Source: Acanthaster planci (taxonomy: Eukaryota; Echinodermata; Asteroidea; Valvatida; Acanthasteridae). Taken from it: DNA of 64,000 bases. Positions 33,701-39,435 of this stretch are shown here, in pieces; within the stretch, counting starts at the first letter, position 1, and each line of letters starts with the position of its first letter. The position numbers were made by a program, and so were the translations under genes. The DNA lies in contig NW_019091504.1 of assembly GCF_001949145.1 (NCBI RefSeq), positions 276,337 to 340,336 on the forward strand. Reading direction: 5' to 3'. The notes below the pieces were generated by a model. That model worked only from the letters and a program-made list of their open reading frames with translations, did not search any database and was not told the origin of the DNA.

Positions 33701-34993
33701 CTTACACCTTCCCAGTGGTGGTAGTCAGTGTCACCACTGTCCTGGCAATCCTTCTGGTCTCAACTGTTGCCATTGTCTGCTTTATCAAACTGAAGTAGGT
33801 TGATGTTATTGGAATAAACGTTGCCCCCCTCAAAAAAACCTGGAGTTTGTGCACGATCTATGCCACCAGTTCGCAATCAGTTCATTTCAAGCTGATGCAT
33901 TATATCTACATTTTTTCCCATTGAAGTGCATGCCCAATGAAATTTCCCCTAACTTTTGCTCCCGATGGTCCACACAAGTTTACAGAACATTGGGAAGTAA
34001 GGTCACAAGATGGATTTCTTAAACGAAAATATGCAGATGATTTGTAACCACTTTTGTCAATTTATAGCCTTTCTTCTCTCAATTTTTCCCTTAGATCAAA
34101 AGCCAAGGTTGGGCCAAACCCTTCCCAGGGTGATGAAGAACTGCCAACCAATGCATTCGAAATGAAGCCCACAGTTAAACCTGAAGACCCATTTGGATAC
34201 GACATCTCAGGTAAGCCGATTCGCATCACTGAGAAAAAGGACTTGGCTTTGATATCTGTAATTCACTGCATGACTCTCACTCAGTGAAATGCTATCTTTG
34301 GATGTTCTGTTATGGTAACTTTCACAATATGAAAACACTTTTTAACAAAGTCCACATTGGGTCAGAATGACCTGTTTGCCTCGAACTGAAGCACCCCCTC
34401 ATCGGTTGAATGAGCCACGTTGGTCAGGAGTGTTCATTTTATTGGTGGCGATGGGACTGCAATGCTTGCGTTTCCTAATCGTTCATGAACCAGTGGTATG
34501 AGCCGCAGTTGCTAAGGAAATAGCACCCTCTCTTGGTGCAGCTTGAGGCCTATACAGCAGCAACTGAAACCAGAAAGGAGGAAAAAACCTGACACAATCA
34601 ATTGAAGAACTAAGACTCAAAGACTCCTGGTTTTAATTGTTATATTGTGGCATAGAAGGCTGTCACTGCATGTACATGTATATGTGACTACCATCGAGTG
34701 CTACTGATATTTGAAAACAAGTGTGGCATTCACTGTCTTCATTTCTATCATATCTTTAACCTCTGATCTTATTAATGACAAGTTTTTATCAGAGTAAGAA
34801 AATAATGGCTGTGATCCATGATAATTGCATTTCATAATTCTTTTTTCTTTTCAACTGAAACAAGTGTTTTTTTCCTGTTTTCTTGTTTCCTTTTTGTGTC
34901 TTGAACTTTACAGACAACATGCAGGTCAAGCATCGAGTGGTTGGCGACGTTGTGCCAAGTTCAGACCCTCCTCCCTATGAGACATCTGCTTGA
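523..34993 (+). CDS. SVEP1/polydom-like multidomain transmembrane protein (46 exons, 5' end off window)
   Basis: Gene-level entry joining the 46 exons listed below; every junction keeps phase and the joined frame is open for 3,122 residues plus stop at 34991-34993. Domains in order: CCP2, HYR, CCP3, HYR, CCP3, HYR, CCP2, HYR2, CCP, unnamed domain with RRRR site, GCC2/GCC3 x3, EGF x21, pentraxin/LamG, EGF x2, TSP1, CCP-like, second unnamed domain, GCC2/GCC3 x2, Ser/Thr/Pro stalk, one transmembrane helix, cytoplasmic tail. The CCP/HYR-GCC2-EGF-pentraxin core is the SVEP1 order, so a cell-surface adhesion or ligand-binding role is likely. The membrane anchor and C-terminal half differ from secreted vertebrate SVEP1. 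Signal peptide and any VWA domain would lie upstream of the window. An exon could be hidden in the two N gaps, but phases match across both. Confidence 0.85.
1170..1376 (+). CDS. Exon: CCP/sushi module 2
   Basis: Phase 1-1 exon after TGTACAG. Begins [12 protein letters not shown], then [14 protein letters not shown], and a GTWDG tryptophan before the last cysteine; six cysteines. Confidence 0.9.
1852..1952 (+). CDS. Exon: HYR module 1, first half
   Basis: Starts [12 protein letters not shown], the typical HYR opening. It ends in phase 0 at WEPVR before GTAGGT; a donor six bases earlier (GTTAGG) is a weaker alternative. Confidence 0.8.
2382..2550 (+). CDS. Exon: HYR module 1, second half
   Basis: Continues with ATDAGRE and ends with [19 protein letters not shown], the conserved HYR C-terminal strand (Y-x-A-x-D-x-x-G-N). 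Phase 0 in, phase 1 out. Confidence 0.85.
2763..2987 (+). CDS. Exon: CCP/sushi module 3
   Basis: Phase 1-1. [33 protein letters not shown], then tryptophan and PTCE; six cysteines. Confidence 0.9.
3123..3355 (+). repeat. Intronic dispersed repeat, copy 1 (partner at 30484-30690)
   Basis: It shares interrupted similarity with 30484-30690: both begin near CCTTACYGGCAAA and end with CACGCCCTC, TTTGATC and a CGC-CGGAG tail, in the same orientation. No coding content; type unknown. Confidence 0.5.
3684..3872 (+). CDS. Exon: CCP/sushi module 4
   Basis: Phase 1-1 after [46 protein letters not shown]; six cysteines. Confidence 0.9.
4777..4974 (+). CDS. Exon: CCP/sushi module 5
   Basis: Phase 1-1 after [51 protein letters not shown]; six cysteines. 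Confidence 0.9.
5436..5571 (+). CDS. Exon: HYR module 2, first half
   Basis: [15 protein letters not shown] opening and [11 protein letters not shown], the HYR core. Ends in phase 2 at VNVS, a different intron position from HYR module 1. Confidence 0.85.
6601..6710 (+). CDS. Exon: HYR module 2, second half
   Basis: One-base start completes an arginine codon. [20 protein letters not shown] then SQCDVIVTV, the HYR closing strands. Confidence 0.85.
7161..7352 (+). CDS. Exon: CCP/sushi module 6
   Basis: Phase 1-1 after a CTCAG acceptor in a pyrimidine tract. [41 protein letters not shown]-type ending; six cysteines. Confidence 0.9.
7758..7946 (+). CDS. Exon: CCP/sushi module 7
   Basis: Phase 1-1. 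[44 protein letters not shown]; six cysteines. Confidence 0.9.
8448..8648 (+). CDS. Exon: CCP/sushi module 8
   Basis: Phase 1-1 after [51 protein letters not shown]; six cysteines. Confidence 0.9.
8970..9209 (+). CDS. Exon: HYR module 3 (single exon)
   Basis: Whole HYR in one phase 1-1 exon: FTSCPF near the start, AVDNDRV, then [19 protein letters not shown]. Contrasts with HYR 1 and 2, each split by an intron. Confidence 0.9.
9522..9735. repeat. Intronic AACTTTGGCAG repeat/hairpin
   Basis: AACTTTGGCAGG occurs near 9536 and 9723, with its inverse TGCCAAAGTT near 9700. CCGGGGAAC and TTTGGGGCAAC flank the copies. This looks like the edges of a small repetitive element in a 0.8-kb intron. Confidence 0.35.
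10054..10239 (+). CDS. Exon: CCP/sushi module 9
   Basis: Phase 1-1. [34 protein letters not shown], tryptophan in TYWQQD, final SSC; six cysteines. Confidence 0.85.
11219..12130. other. Assembly gap (N)
   Basis: 912 N bases in the intron between CCP 9 and CCP 10. Both flanking exons are phase 1, so a missing phase 1-1 exon is possible but not required. Confidence 0.99.
12458..12661 (+). CDS. Exon: CCP/sushi module 10
   Basis: Phase 1-1 after [50 protein letters not shown]; six cysteines. Confidence 0.9.
12719..13019. repeat. 43-bp minisatellite, 7 copies
   Basis: Seven head-to-tail 43-bp units starting at 12719, 12762, 12805, 12848, 12891, 12934 and 12977. Each begins TGCTGATTCAACCCAG and differs at only a few positions. 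It lies 60 bp after an exon. Confidence 0.97.
13102..13229. mobile_element. MITE-like element with about 19-bp terminal inverted repeats
   Basis: Left end 13102-13120 and right end 13211-13229 share GCCCCACCCA in inverted orientation (17 of 19 positions). An internal perfect stem CGTGCGT/ACGCACG lies near 13124-13141. No coding capacity. Confidence 0.6.
13664..13912 (+). CDS. Exon: HYR module 4
   Basis: Phase 1-1 after [29 protein letters not shown], then [17 protein letters not shown], a full HYR in one exon. Confidence 0.9.
14038..14289 (+). CDS. Exon: HYR module 5
   Basis: Phase 1-1. [26 protein letters not shown], then [20 protein letters not shown]. This makes a tandem HYR pair with the preceding exon. 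Confidence 0.9.
14777..14977 (+). CDS. Exon: CCP/sushi module 11
   Basis: Phase 1-1. [44 protein letters not shown]; six cysteines. Confidence 0.85.
15441..16070 (+). CDS. Exon: unnamed domain, copy 1, with furin-type site
   Basis: Single 210-codon phase 1-1 exon. Cysteines in [21 protein letters not shown] and VTC are followed by SGRRRRSL (RRRR at 15644-15655), a strong furin consensus, then about 50 basic residues with RRQR and RRQPRK. A segment with alternating strand and helix character follows ([22 protein letters not shown]), then a cysteine-containing tail ILCEPGYV. A second copy lies at 28310-29874. I do not recognise the family; a SEA-like fold is a guess. It sits immediately before GCC2/GCC3 repeats, as does copy 2. 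The acceptor at 15440 was chosen by phase. Confidence 0.8.
16195..16390. repeat. Low-complexity CCAAC/ACCCT-rich tract
   Basis: Intronic C- and A-rich stretch with irregular AACCC, CCAACTC and ACCCTAC words. It is not a regular telomere repeat. Confidence 0.6.
16647..16808 (+). CDS. Exon: GCC2/GCC3 (ephrin-receptor-like) repeat 1
   Basis: 162-bp phase 1-1 cassette. [37 protein letters not shown], ending WCE; the C-x2-C-P-x-G-x-Y and C-P-x-G-T-T-T pattern is diagnostic. Confidence 0.9.
17122..17283 (+). CDS. Exon: GCC2/GCC3 repeat 2
   Basis: Also exactly 162 bp, phase 1-1. [36 protein letters not shown], ending QCL. Confidence 0.9.
17610..17720 (-). mobile_element. tRNA-derived SINE-like fragment
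   Basis: On the minus strand a TGGTTGAGACATCTG stretch resembles a pol III A box and GTTTGAGTCCCA resembles a B box, at roughly tRNA spacing. It is intronic; the 3' limit is uncertain. Confidence 0.5.
17943..18104 (+). CDS. Exon: GCC2/GCC3 repeat 3
   Basis: Third 162-bp phase 1-1 cassette. [35 protein letters not shown], ending DDCQ. Confidence 0.9.
18499..18708 (+). CDS. Exon: EGF 1 and most of EGF 2
   Basis: [16 protein letters not shown] is a calcium-binding EGF with O-glucose and O-fucose consensus sites. EGF 2 starts DIDDC and ends at NGYEG, so its sixth cysteine comes from the next exon. Confidence 0.9.
19595..19736 (+). CDS. Exon: end of EGF 2 and EGF 3
   Basis: KFC supplies the last cysteine of EGF 2, then [16 protein letters not shown] and [13 protein letters not shown]. 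Phase 2 donor at ELEVN. Confidence 0.9.
20454..21004 (+). CDS. Exon: EGF 4 to 8
   Basis: 551-bp exon with five EGF modules: [34 protein letters not shown] and YNECASQPC starts. EGF 8 is completed in the next exon. This multi-EGF exon lacks the usual intron between modules. Confidence 0.92.
21165..21392 (+). CDS. Exon: end of EGF 8, EGF 9, most of EGF 10
   Basis: ETC closes EGF 8; [16 protein letters not shown] and [16 protein letters not shown] follow. The frame closes at CADGFAG before GTATGG; the last cysteine is in the next exon. Confidence 0.9.
21899..22052 (+). CDS. Exon: end of EGF 10, EGF 11, start of EGF 12
   Basis: INC, then [16 protein letters not shown], then NIDDCTQ. Phase 2 donor GTAAGC after GA completes an aspartate with the next exon. 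Confidence 0.88.
22428..22957 (+). CDS. Exon: EGF 12 to 16
   Basis: 530-bp exon. Continues EGF 12 (ACQNNATC), then [30 protein letters not shown] and [10 protein letters not shown] modules. EGF 16 is completed downstream. Confidence 0.92.
23458..23651 (+). CDS. Exon: end of EGF 16, EGF 17, start of EGF 18
   Basis: [19 protein letters not shown], then [18 protein letters not shown], where the first loop is longer than usual. Phase 0 end at IDK. Confidence 0.9.
23825..23969 (+). CDS. Exon: rest of EGF 18 and most of EGF 19
   Basis: Phase 0 start [17 protein letters not shown], then [16 protein letters not shown]. Ends CHCPT with a phase 1 donor. Confidence 0.9.
24210..24480 (-). mobile_element. 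tRNA-derived SINE-like repeat
   Basis: At 24413-24425 the plus strand reads GGATTGGAACCCC, the complement of a pol III B box with one mismatch, followed by ACCACTGCACTAAC as in tRNA-like SINE heads. Upstream GGTGGGAGGAAAACCCC resembles the tail motif of common marine-invertebrate repeats. Confidence 0.6.
24570..24690 (+). CDS. Exon: end of EGF 19 and most of EGF 20
   Basis: FAGPLC, then [16 protein letters not shown] and FTCTCPAGY. Phase 2 donor. Confidence 0.88.
24970..25103 (+). CDS. Exon: end of EGF 20 and EGF 21
   Basis: [34 protein letters not shown]. Last EGF before the pentraxin domain. Confidence 0.9.
25466..25688 (+). CDS. Exon: pentraxin/LamG domain, part 1
   Basis: [15 protein letters not shown] opening, a cysteine in [18 protein letters not shown], then [14 protein letters not shown]. 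It corresponds to the N-terminal strands of a pentraxin/concanavalin-like sandwich. Phase 2 out. Confidence 0.8.
26385..26593 (+). CDS. Exon: pentraxin/LamG domain, part 2
   Basis: [17 protein letters not shown] is the W-H-x-x-x-x-T-W core of pentraxins, followed by EWKLYIDL and [10 protein letters not shown]. Confidence 0.88.
26795..26989 (+). CDS. Exon: pentraxin/LamG domain, part 3
   Basis: [25 protein letters not shown] matches the final pentraxin helix/strand region, then VFAWSEIMI and a short linker PSEC. Acceptor GGTCAG chosen by phase. Confidence 0.82.
27101..27331 (+). CDS. Exon: EGF 22 and EGF 23
   Basis: [15 protein letters not shown] (one residue short in the second loop) and [16 protein letters not shown], each with a complete six-cysteine set. 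Confidence 0.92.
27467..27637 (+). CDS. Exon: thrombospondin type 1 domain
   Basis: [47 protein letters not shown]: WxxW, CTxTCGGG and six cysteines. The first tryptophan pair is a C-mannosylation consensus and the CTKTC segment fits the TSR O-fucose site. Confidence 0.93.
27729..27935 (+). CDS. Exon: CCP-like module 12
   Basis: Phase 1-1. [32 protein letters not shown], tryptophan in YSWNHQ, FPQCV; six cysteines at CCP spacing, although the start is divergent. Confidence 0.8.
28310..28476 (+). CDS. Exon: unnamed domain, copy 2, part 1
   Basis: [20 protein letters not shown] then [13 protein letters not shown] and CVVKQTC. This parallels copy 1 ([11 protein letters not shown]..., cysteine pair). 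Phase 0 end at tryptophan. Confidence 0.82.
28945..29053 (+). CDS. Exon: unnamed domain, copy 2, part 2
   Basis: [15 protein letters not shown], with RVAR at 28972-28983 at the place where copy 1 has RRRR, then [16 protein letters not shown] minimal RxxR furin motif is retained. Confidence 0.8.
29121..29366. mobile_element. MITE with 35-bp perfect terminal inverted repeats
   Basis: The first 35 bases (from GCCAATTTCATAGAGCTG) are the exact reverse complement of the last 35. Internal TTACCAACC/GGTAACC pairing extends the palindrome. 246 bp, no ORF, intronic. Confidence 0.85.
29713..29874 (+). CDS. Exon: unnamed domain, copy 2, part 3
   Basis: [19 protein letters not shown] parallels the helix after the strand in copy 1; ends [18 protein letters not shown], leading into GCC2 repeats. 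Confidence 0.82.
30484..30690 (+). repeat. Intronic dispersed repeat, copy 2 (partner at 3123-3355)
   Basis: Same orientation and same terminal words (CCTTACCGGCAAA at the start, CACGCCCTC and TTTGATC near the end) as the copy in the intron after CCP 3. Confidence 0.5.
30787..30960 (+). CDS. Exon: GCC2/GCC3 repeat 4
   Basis: 174-bp phase 1-1 cassette. [41 protein letters not shown], ending ECY. Confidence 0.9.
31209..31302. repeat. Dispersed repeat fragment (partner at 62469-62555)
   Basis: GAAAATTTTGAATTCTAGAT, then GCTCTCTGGTGCAATC, closely resembles 62507-62536 in both bases and order. No coding content. Confidence 0.55.
32006..32694. other. Assembly gap (N)
   Basis: 689 N bases between GCC2 repeats 4 and 5. 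Its right edge is a truncated copy of the dispersed inverted repeat also found at 41789-41936. Confidence 0.99.
32695..32810. repeat. Dispersed inverted-repeat element, right part
   Basis: CAGCTTGTGAATTGG and AGACTTGTGATGGACTC-AATACAA match 41879-41936. The left end is inside the N gap. Confidence 0.65.
33090..33263 (+). CDS. Exon: GCC2/GCC3 repeat 5
   Basis: Also 174 bp, phase 1-1. [39 protein letters not shown], ending DCY. Confidence 0.9.
33617..33794 (+). CDS. Exon: stalk and transmembrane helix
   Basis: A Ser/Thr/Pro-rich stalk ([19 protein letters not shown]) precedes a hydrophobic run from 33709 to 33786 ([18 protein letters not shown] and on to CFI), then a KLK stop-transfer. Phase 2 out. 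Confidence 0.92.
34095..34210 (+). CDS. Exon: cytoplasmic tail, part 1
   Basis: Basic [11 protein letters not shown] after the membrane, then acidic [18 protein letters not shown] with DPF at 34186-34194, an AP-2 ear-type motif. The frame stays open past the GTAAGC donor, so an intron-retained form would change the C-terminus. Confidence 0.88.
34914..34993 (+). CDS. Last exon: cytoplasmic tail end with PPPY motif
   Basis: After TTTACAG the frame reads [18 protein letters not shown], then PPPY (34967-34978), ETSA and TGA. PPxY is the classical WW-domain ligand (NEDD4-type ligases, YAP). Confidence 0.9.
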
Positions 34994-36030
34994 GATGTCT
35001 TCTTCTTAACACCGCTTAATGAAGCTTATGGAGGGCAAAACAGTGTCATCAGGAGAGAATGGATAATTTGATCTCCTAGCAGAAATATTTTGTTTCCAAG
35101 GTCGTAAATATGTGGTTAATGTAGTTGTTCAAAGCCTGCATCCAAAGTTGTGGACTTTGACTGATAGTAAAGTGCTACTCATATTGTTGAACCAGTATCA
35201 GAATTCAGTGGATTTTGTCACTTTAAGGTGTTAAGAACTTACTCTCTGAAGTTGTTTGACTGCAGCTAACTCCATCCACAAAGAAAGATAATTGATGAGT
35301 TGAGTGGTAAGCACATCATGCAGATAATGCATATTCAGGGTGGCTTCTTGCTCCTGTCCAGCCTTGATCAGTTTTTTGCTGAAGATTAATTAATAGACCA
35401 AATGTTAAAAAAGAGACAAATTTACAAAGATGAGGTTATTTTGTTTTTTTAACTGTGCTCTGCAGAAAGGTTTTACAGTAGTGTTTAAAGTGTGAAGAAT
35501 GCTTAGCATTAAAGTTGCACATGCTTACCAGCTTGAAATAAATGTTTCCATCGTCAGATCAAGTTTACACCAAAATAAATGCTGCCTCTGAAGTTAAAGA
35601 TCTTGCACATCTTGACTGAGGAGACAGTCATAGAGGGTCACTTCAGAAGAAAGGCAGAGTATAACAGTCATGAGCATTCTGTTAATTTATAGTGTAGGGA
35701 CAATGTAAAGAAGCTAAAAGGCATCTACAAAATAAGGCTGCCATTATCAGTAAAGCATAGATTTTGAACCATGCCCTCTGTGCATCAAATAATAACTCCG
35801 AGCTCCTGCTTTTTAGCTTTCCCAAAGCTTGTTATTGCTGTACTCCCCTCTGCAAGAAATCCTGGCAACACCCACCAATAGCCTTTTTATGAGGTTTCCT
35901 ATTTTAGATGTTTATGGTGACATGGTGTGTGATCCACTTTTTTAACTGAGAAAATACCAGTAACAAACTTTGCAGTAGTGTTGCTAAACCATATCTTTTG
36001 TAGGCACACTATTTTATCACCAATAAAAAT
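34994..36030 (+). other. Probable 3' UTR of the SVEP1-like gene
   Basis: AATAAA at 35537-35542, 35574-35579 and 36022-36027 are candidate poly(A) signals. Which is used cannot be told from sequence. Confidence 0.55.
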
Positions 36031-37018
36031 ATATTGTTCTCATCAAGAAGCATTGTCAGGAAAGACATTATTTTCTTCAGATAATTTTCTTTTTTTTTAG
36101 AGTAGCGGGGGAGGGTCCACAATCAACCACCCCAGGAACCGCGTCTCCCCCGCCCATGTCGGACGCCTCTTAGCTGAATGAGAACCGCTGGGGTGTGCTA
36201 CCTCAACTTGTGACCCCCGGTCGGCGCGATAGAAAAGCAACGTGATGTCGCCTTCTTTTCGGTAGTTTGTTCTCGGCAGCATATGTCCGCCGATCTCAAA
36301 TAGTTGGGCACACCCATGCTCTGACATCAGATGGAGTAGAGATGCTGGGAGGCCGCTTCGGACGTTGAAAGCCATTTGCTTGGCCACTTAAAAGCCAGTT
36401 AATGTCATGAAGTAATTCATTTTCAAAAGTTTGGATATTTGTCCAAAGTTCATGTAGTATGTACATGTATTTTCAAGTTCGATTTGAAATCTCTTGAAAA
36501 TGAACTCTGACTAAATTTTTGTACCTCGTAAAAACATTTAAAAAAATAGATAATGTTTCTAAACATAGACCTCGTAAAACAATTTAAAAATTCACCTCGC
36601 AAAAAATTAAATCAACCTTTGACTAAATATACCTCATTTTTTAATATGCATGTATACTTTATGGCACTTGCGGGCTGACTCGGAGTTTTGCGACGGCTTT
36701 GTAAAGGCGTCGGGCCGATCCATTAAGCCACAGCTGCAACTTAAAAAGTGGGGAACACATGCCCCTATAGCCAAAAAATGTGCCCCCCCCCCGGCGCATG
36801 GGGGGGCCATTTCCTGTGAAACGATAAGGAAGGGATTGGGAACAAGTCTAAATACACAGCATTCCACGTGATTTATAATCAAGAGTGCATTTTGCGTTGG
36901 TCAGCTGGTCATCCAAGCCGCTGTACATGTACATGTTGATCCTACAACGTGTTAAACATGGCCGGGTGACTGCCGTGTCATCGTCTTCTTTATTGCTTCG
37001 TAATGTGACTGTACAGAA
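36031..37018. other. Intergenic, with a GC-rich ORF-bearing patch
   Basis: 36097-36387 is clearly more GC-rich than its surroundings and is open on the minus strand for 96 codons. I do not recognise that translation; it could be a fragment of a transposon ORF. 36770-36815 has a C tract and a G tract forming a short inverted repeat. Confidence 0.4.
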
Positions 37019-38179
37019 ATGGGTATCAATAAAAGAAAAACATCTTCGCCAACTAAGCAAAGACATGTTGATCATGGGGAAACCGCGTGTGGCCACAAAA
37101 TGAAGAGAAGTTATGTTGACTCAAGCAAAGGGTTGCTGTTGGGTATGACTTTCATGTTCACGGTCGTTTCACTCACTTACGTCTTCCGTCCCTTTCCACT
37201 GGAGTCGAGGCAGAATAGCCGCAACATTCTGTGCATTTTCACCGGACGATGGAGATACCTGCGAATCAATTTCGCGTACATCTATCGCAGTCTTCGGAGA
37301 AATGGCGGGGTTCTCGACAAGGTCTACTACTTCATGATGCAATATGACAACGAAACCATCAGCAAACTAACCGAGTTGACTAAGATTAGTAACAGACACC
37401 TAGGAGAAGAGGTATTTGAGTTCAGGTTTCGTAATTATGGAAGGGATACCACTGTTCGCCCAAAGGATGTATTTACCAATTTCTTTTACGAAATTTTCGA
37501 TGAGATGGTGAGGAATCCTGATACAAAGTACTTCAAGATGGACGACGATATTGTGTACATCCACCCAGGTGCTTTCAGGCAGCTAATTGAGCAACATAAC
37601 ACCTCCGAATGCTTCATTCATTTTGCCAACATTGGAGGCGCTAACTGGCGAAGCAGTTATATCCATCAAGAGATGGGTATCTATGACAATGAGATAATCA
37701 ACCCTAAGAAACTCAAATTTGAGTTCAGCCAACAGGGCACCCCTGAATGTGGATTATCATCTAAAGCATGTGCCGAGGTAGCATTGAGGGGATTCCTGTA
37801 TCACTATGAGAACAAATCACTAGAGAGATTTCTTTTTGACGGACGGTATCTGACCACAGAGAGGGCTCGTTACAGTATCAATTTTTTTCTATTCGATGTC
37901 AATCTCATCAAGTTTAAAGCCATGCTGGAAAGTGGACCAATGAAAGACAATGATGACGAAGGTTGGTTGACAGAGATTTATTCCCACAAAGTCACGAACC
38001 CCAACTGTATTGTTGGTAGAGCCTTCGTCGTTCACTTCTCATATGCTGACACGCGGGAAGAGATTCTTAAACAAGACTTTCTGCAGAAGTTCGAGGCCAT
38101 TGCTTTCAAGGATCTTGTCAAAGATCTACCAGAAGAGTTTCAAGCCATCCTTGCTTTCAGCAAACCGATTGGAGTTTAG
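37019..38179 (+). CDS. Intronless type II membrane protein, putative glycosyltransferase
   Basis: A 386-residue single-exon frame. Residues 1-37 are basic and cytosolic; 38-56 form a signal anchor (GLLLGMTFMFTVVSLTYVF), typical of Golgi enzymes. The lumenal part starts near NILCIFTGRWRYLRINFAYI. YFKMDDDIVYIHPGAF has a DDD at residues 175-177, like the metal-binding DxD motif of GT-A glycosyltransferases. N-glycosylation sequons occur at N111, N194 and N265. A conserved-looking end, NPNCIVGRAFVVHFSY, follows an acidic NDDEGW stretch. The first ATG is used; Met28 (37100) is an alternative start that keeps the anchor. I cannot assign a CAZy family or acceptor. Its lack of introns beside many-exon genes suggests retroposition or transfer. 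Confidence 0.75.
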   Translation: MGINKRKTSSPTKQRHVDHGETACGHKMKRSYVDSSKGLLLGMTFMFTVVSLTYVFRPFPLESRQNSRNILCIFTGRWRYLRINFAYIYRSLRRNGGVLDKVYYFMMQYDNETISKLTELTKISNRHLGEEVFEFRFRNYGRDTTVRPKDVFTNFFYEIFDEMVRNPDTKYFKMDDDIVYIHPGAFRQLIEQHNTSECFIHFANIGGANWRSSYIHQEMGIYDNEIINPKKLKFEFSQQGTPECGLSSKACAEVALRGFLYHYENKSLERFLFDGRYLTTERARYSINFFLFDVNLIKFKAMLESGPMKDNDDEGWLTEIYSHKVTNPNCIVGRAFVVHFSYADTREEILKQDFLQKFEAIAFKDLVKDLPEEFQAILAFSKPIGV

Positions 38180-39120
38180 TTTTGTTCACACACAATCCTT
38201 TGCATTTCTGTACATGTACATAGGGGTTTCCAAGTGGCATTATGACTTCTATCTTAGGCTTTGCCGTATGTTCCACACTTGGTTTAAAACGTTGGCAATT
38301 GGAACCAAATAGTCATTTTTCAAAGCCTGCTGCCCTATCAGATTACTGGATGTTTCAGTTTTAGAAAATTGAGTTGCATTGAGCCAAAGGCTCTCATCAG
38401 TTGGTGAGAATAAAAAAGAAAATAAATTAAAAAGAATGAAGCCAAGGAATATATTTAAAGATGGCGGCGGAGCCAAATTATTTAAATCCACCCATAAAAA
38501 AGAGTTGACCAGCATTTTCCAACAATTCCAAGAACTTAAGTTGAAAGTTCAGTGTGCATGACGAAACGCTTAATCATAATAAGTGGAAAAAAAACAAGTT
38601 TTCTCTGGTTTAACATTGCTGGTCCTAACTTAATAAAAAAACAAAGTACCTAGAACTGTAATTATTTTTTCTGTCATAAGAAACATAACTGTGTTTTTGT
38701 TTGGCTGTATCCAGATACACTGCAATATAGTGTTACAGATGGGACATTTCTTCCTTTAAAATTCACCTGCTATTTTTTATTTTAACTCTTTCTTTAGACA
38801 TTTGTGGTATTTTAAGGCTAACCTGTTCTGCAGCAGACCCTATGTATTGTGTTTTGTACCCAGTATTCTTTTGTTAAGATGTTGCCCAGTGGGCTGACCG
38901 GTTATGTAATGGCCCTTTTATTATTTTCTGGGTGCACATGTATTTAAGAAGTGGGTTGTACCATGCTTGGGTGGACTCATCACATCACAGCCAACCGTTC
39001 AGCCAGGGGCTCTGTTCTGTTTTCAACTGATGGGTGTTGCCAACCTTCATCACTCCAGCCAATGTCCAATTGGCCCTCCAGCTGTACTCTTCTCCTTCAA
39101 GTTGACGGCCGAAACCAACC

Positions 39121-39435
39121 GGTTTTGTGGCTCTTCCTAGATGGCCTAGGACCAGACCGGTTCTGAGACTCTTCCTAGATGGCCTGGGAACAGACCAGTT
39201 CTGAGGCTCTTCCTAGATGGCCTAGGACCAGACCGGTTCTGAGGCTCTTTCTAGATGGCCTGGGACCAGACCGGTTCTGAGGTTCTTCCTAGATGGCCTG
39301 GGACCAGACCGGTTCCGTGAGGCTCTTCCTAGATGGCATAGGACCAGACCGGTTCTGAGGCTCTTCCTAGATGGCCTAGGACCAGACCGGTTCCGAGGCT
39401 CACCCCAGATGACCTAGATCAGACCAACCGGGTGC
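39121..39435. repeat. 38-bp minisatellite, about 7.5 copies
   Basis: Units begin near 39123, 39161, 39199, 39237, 39275, 39313 (40 bp) and 39353, with a partial unit from 39391. The core words are CTCTTCCTAGATGGCCT and GGACCAGACCGG. Confidence 0.95.

Noticed and set aside
36634-36882. Overlapping open frames on both strands near 36.6-36.9 kb
   Set aside because: Cross a C/G homopolymer tract; no family resemblance on either strand.
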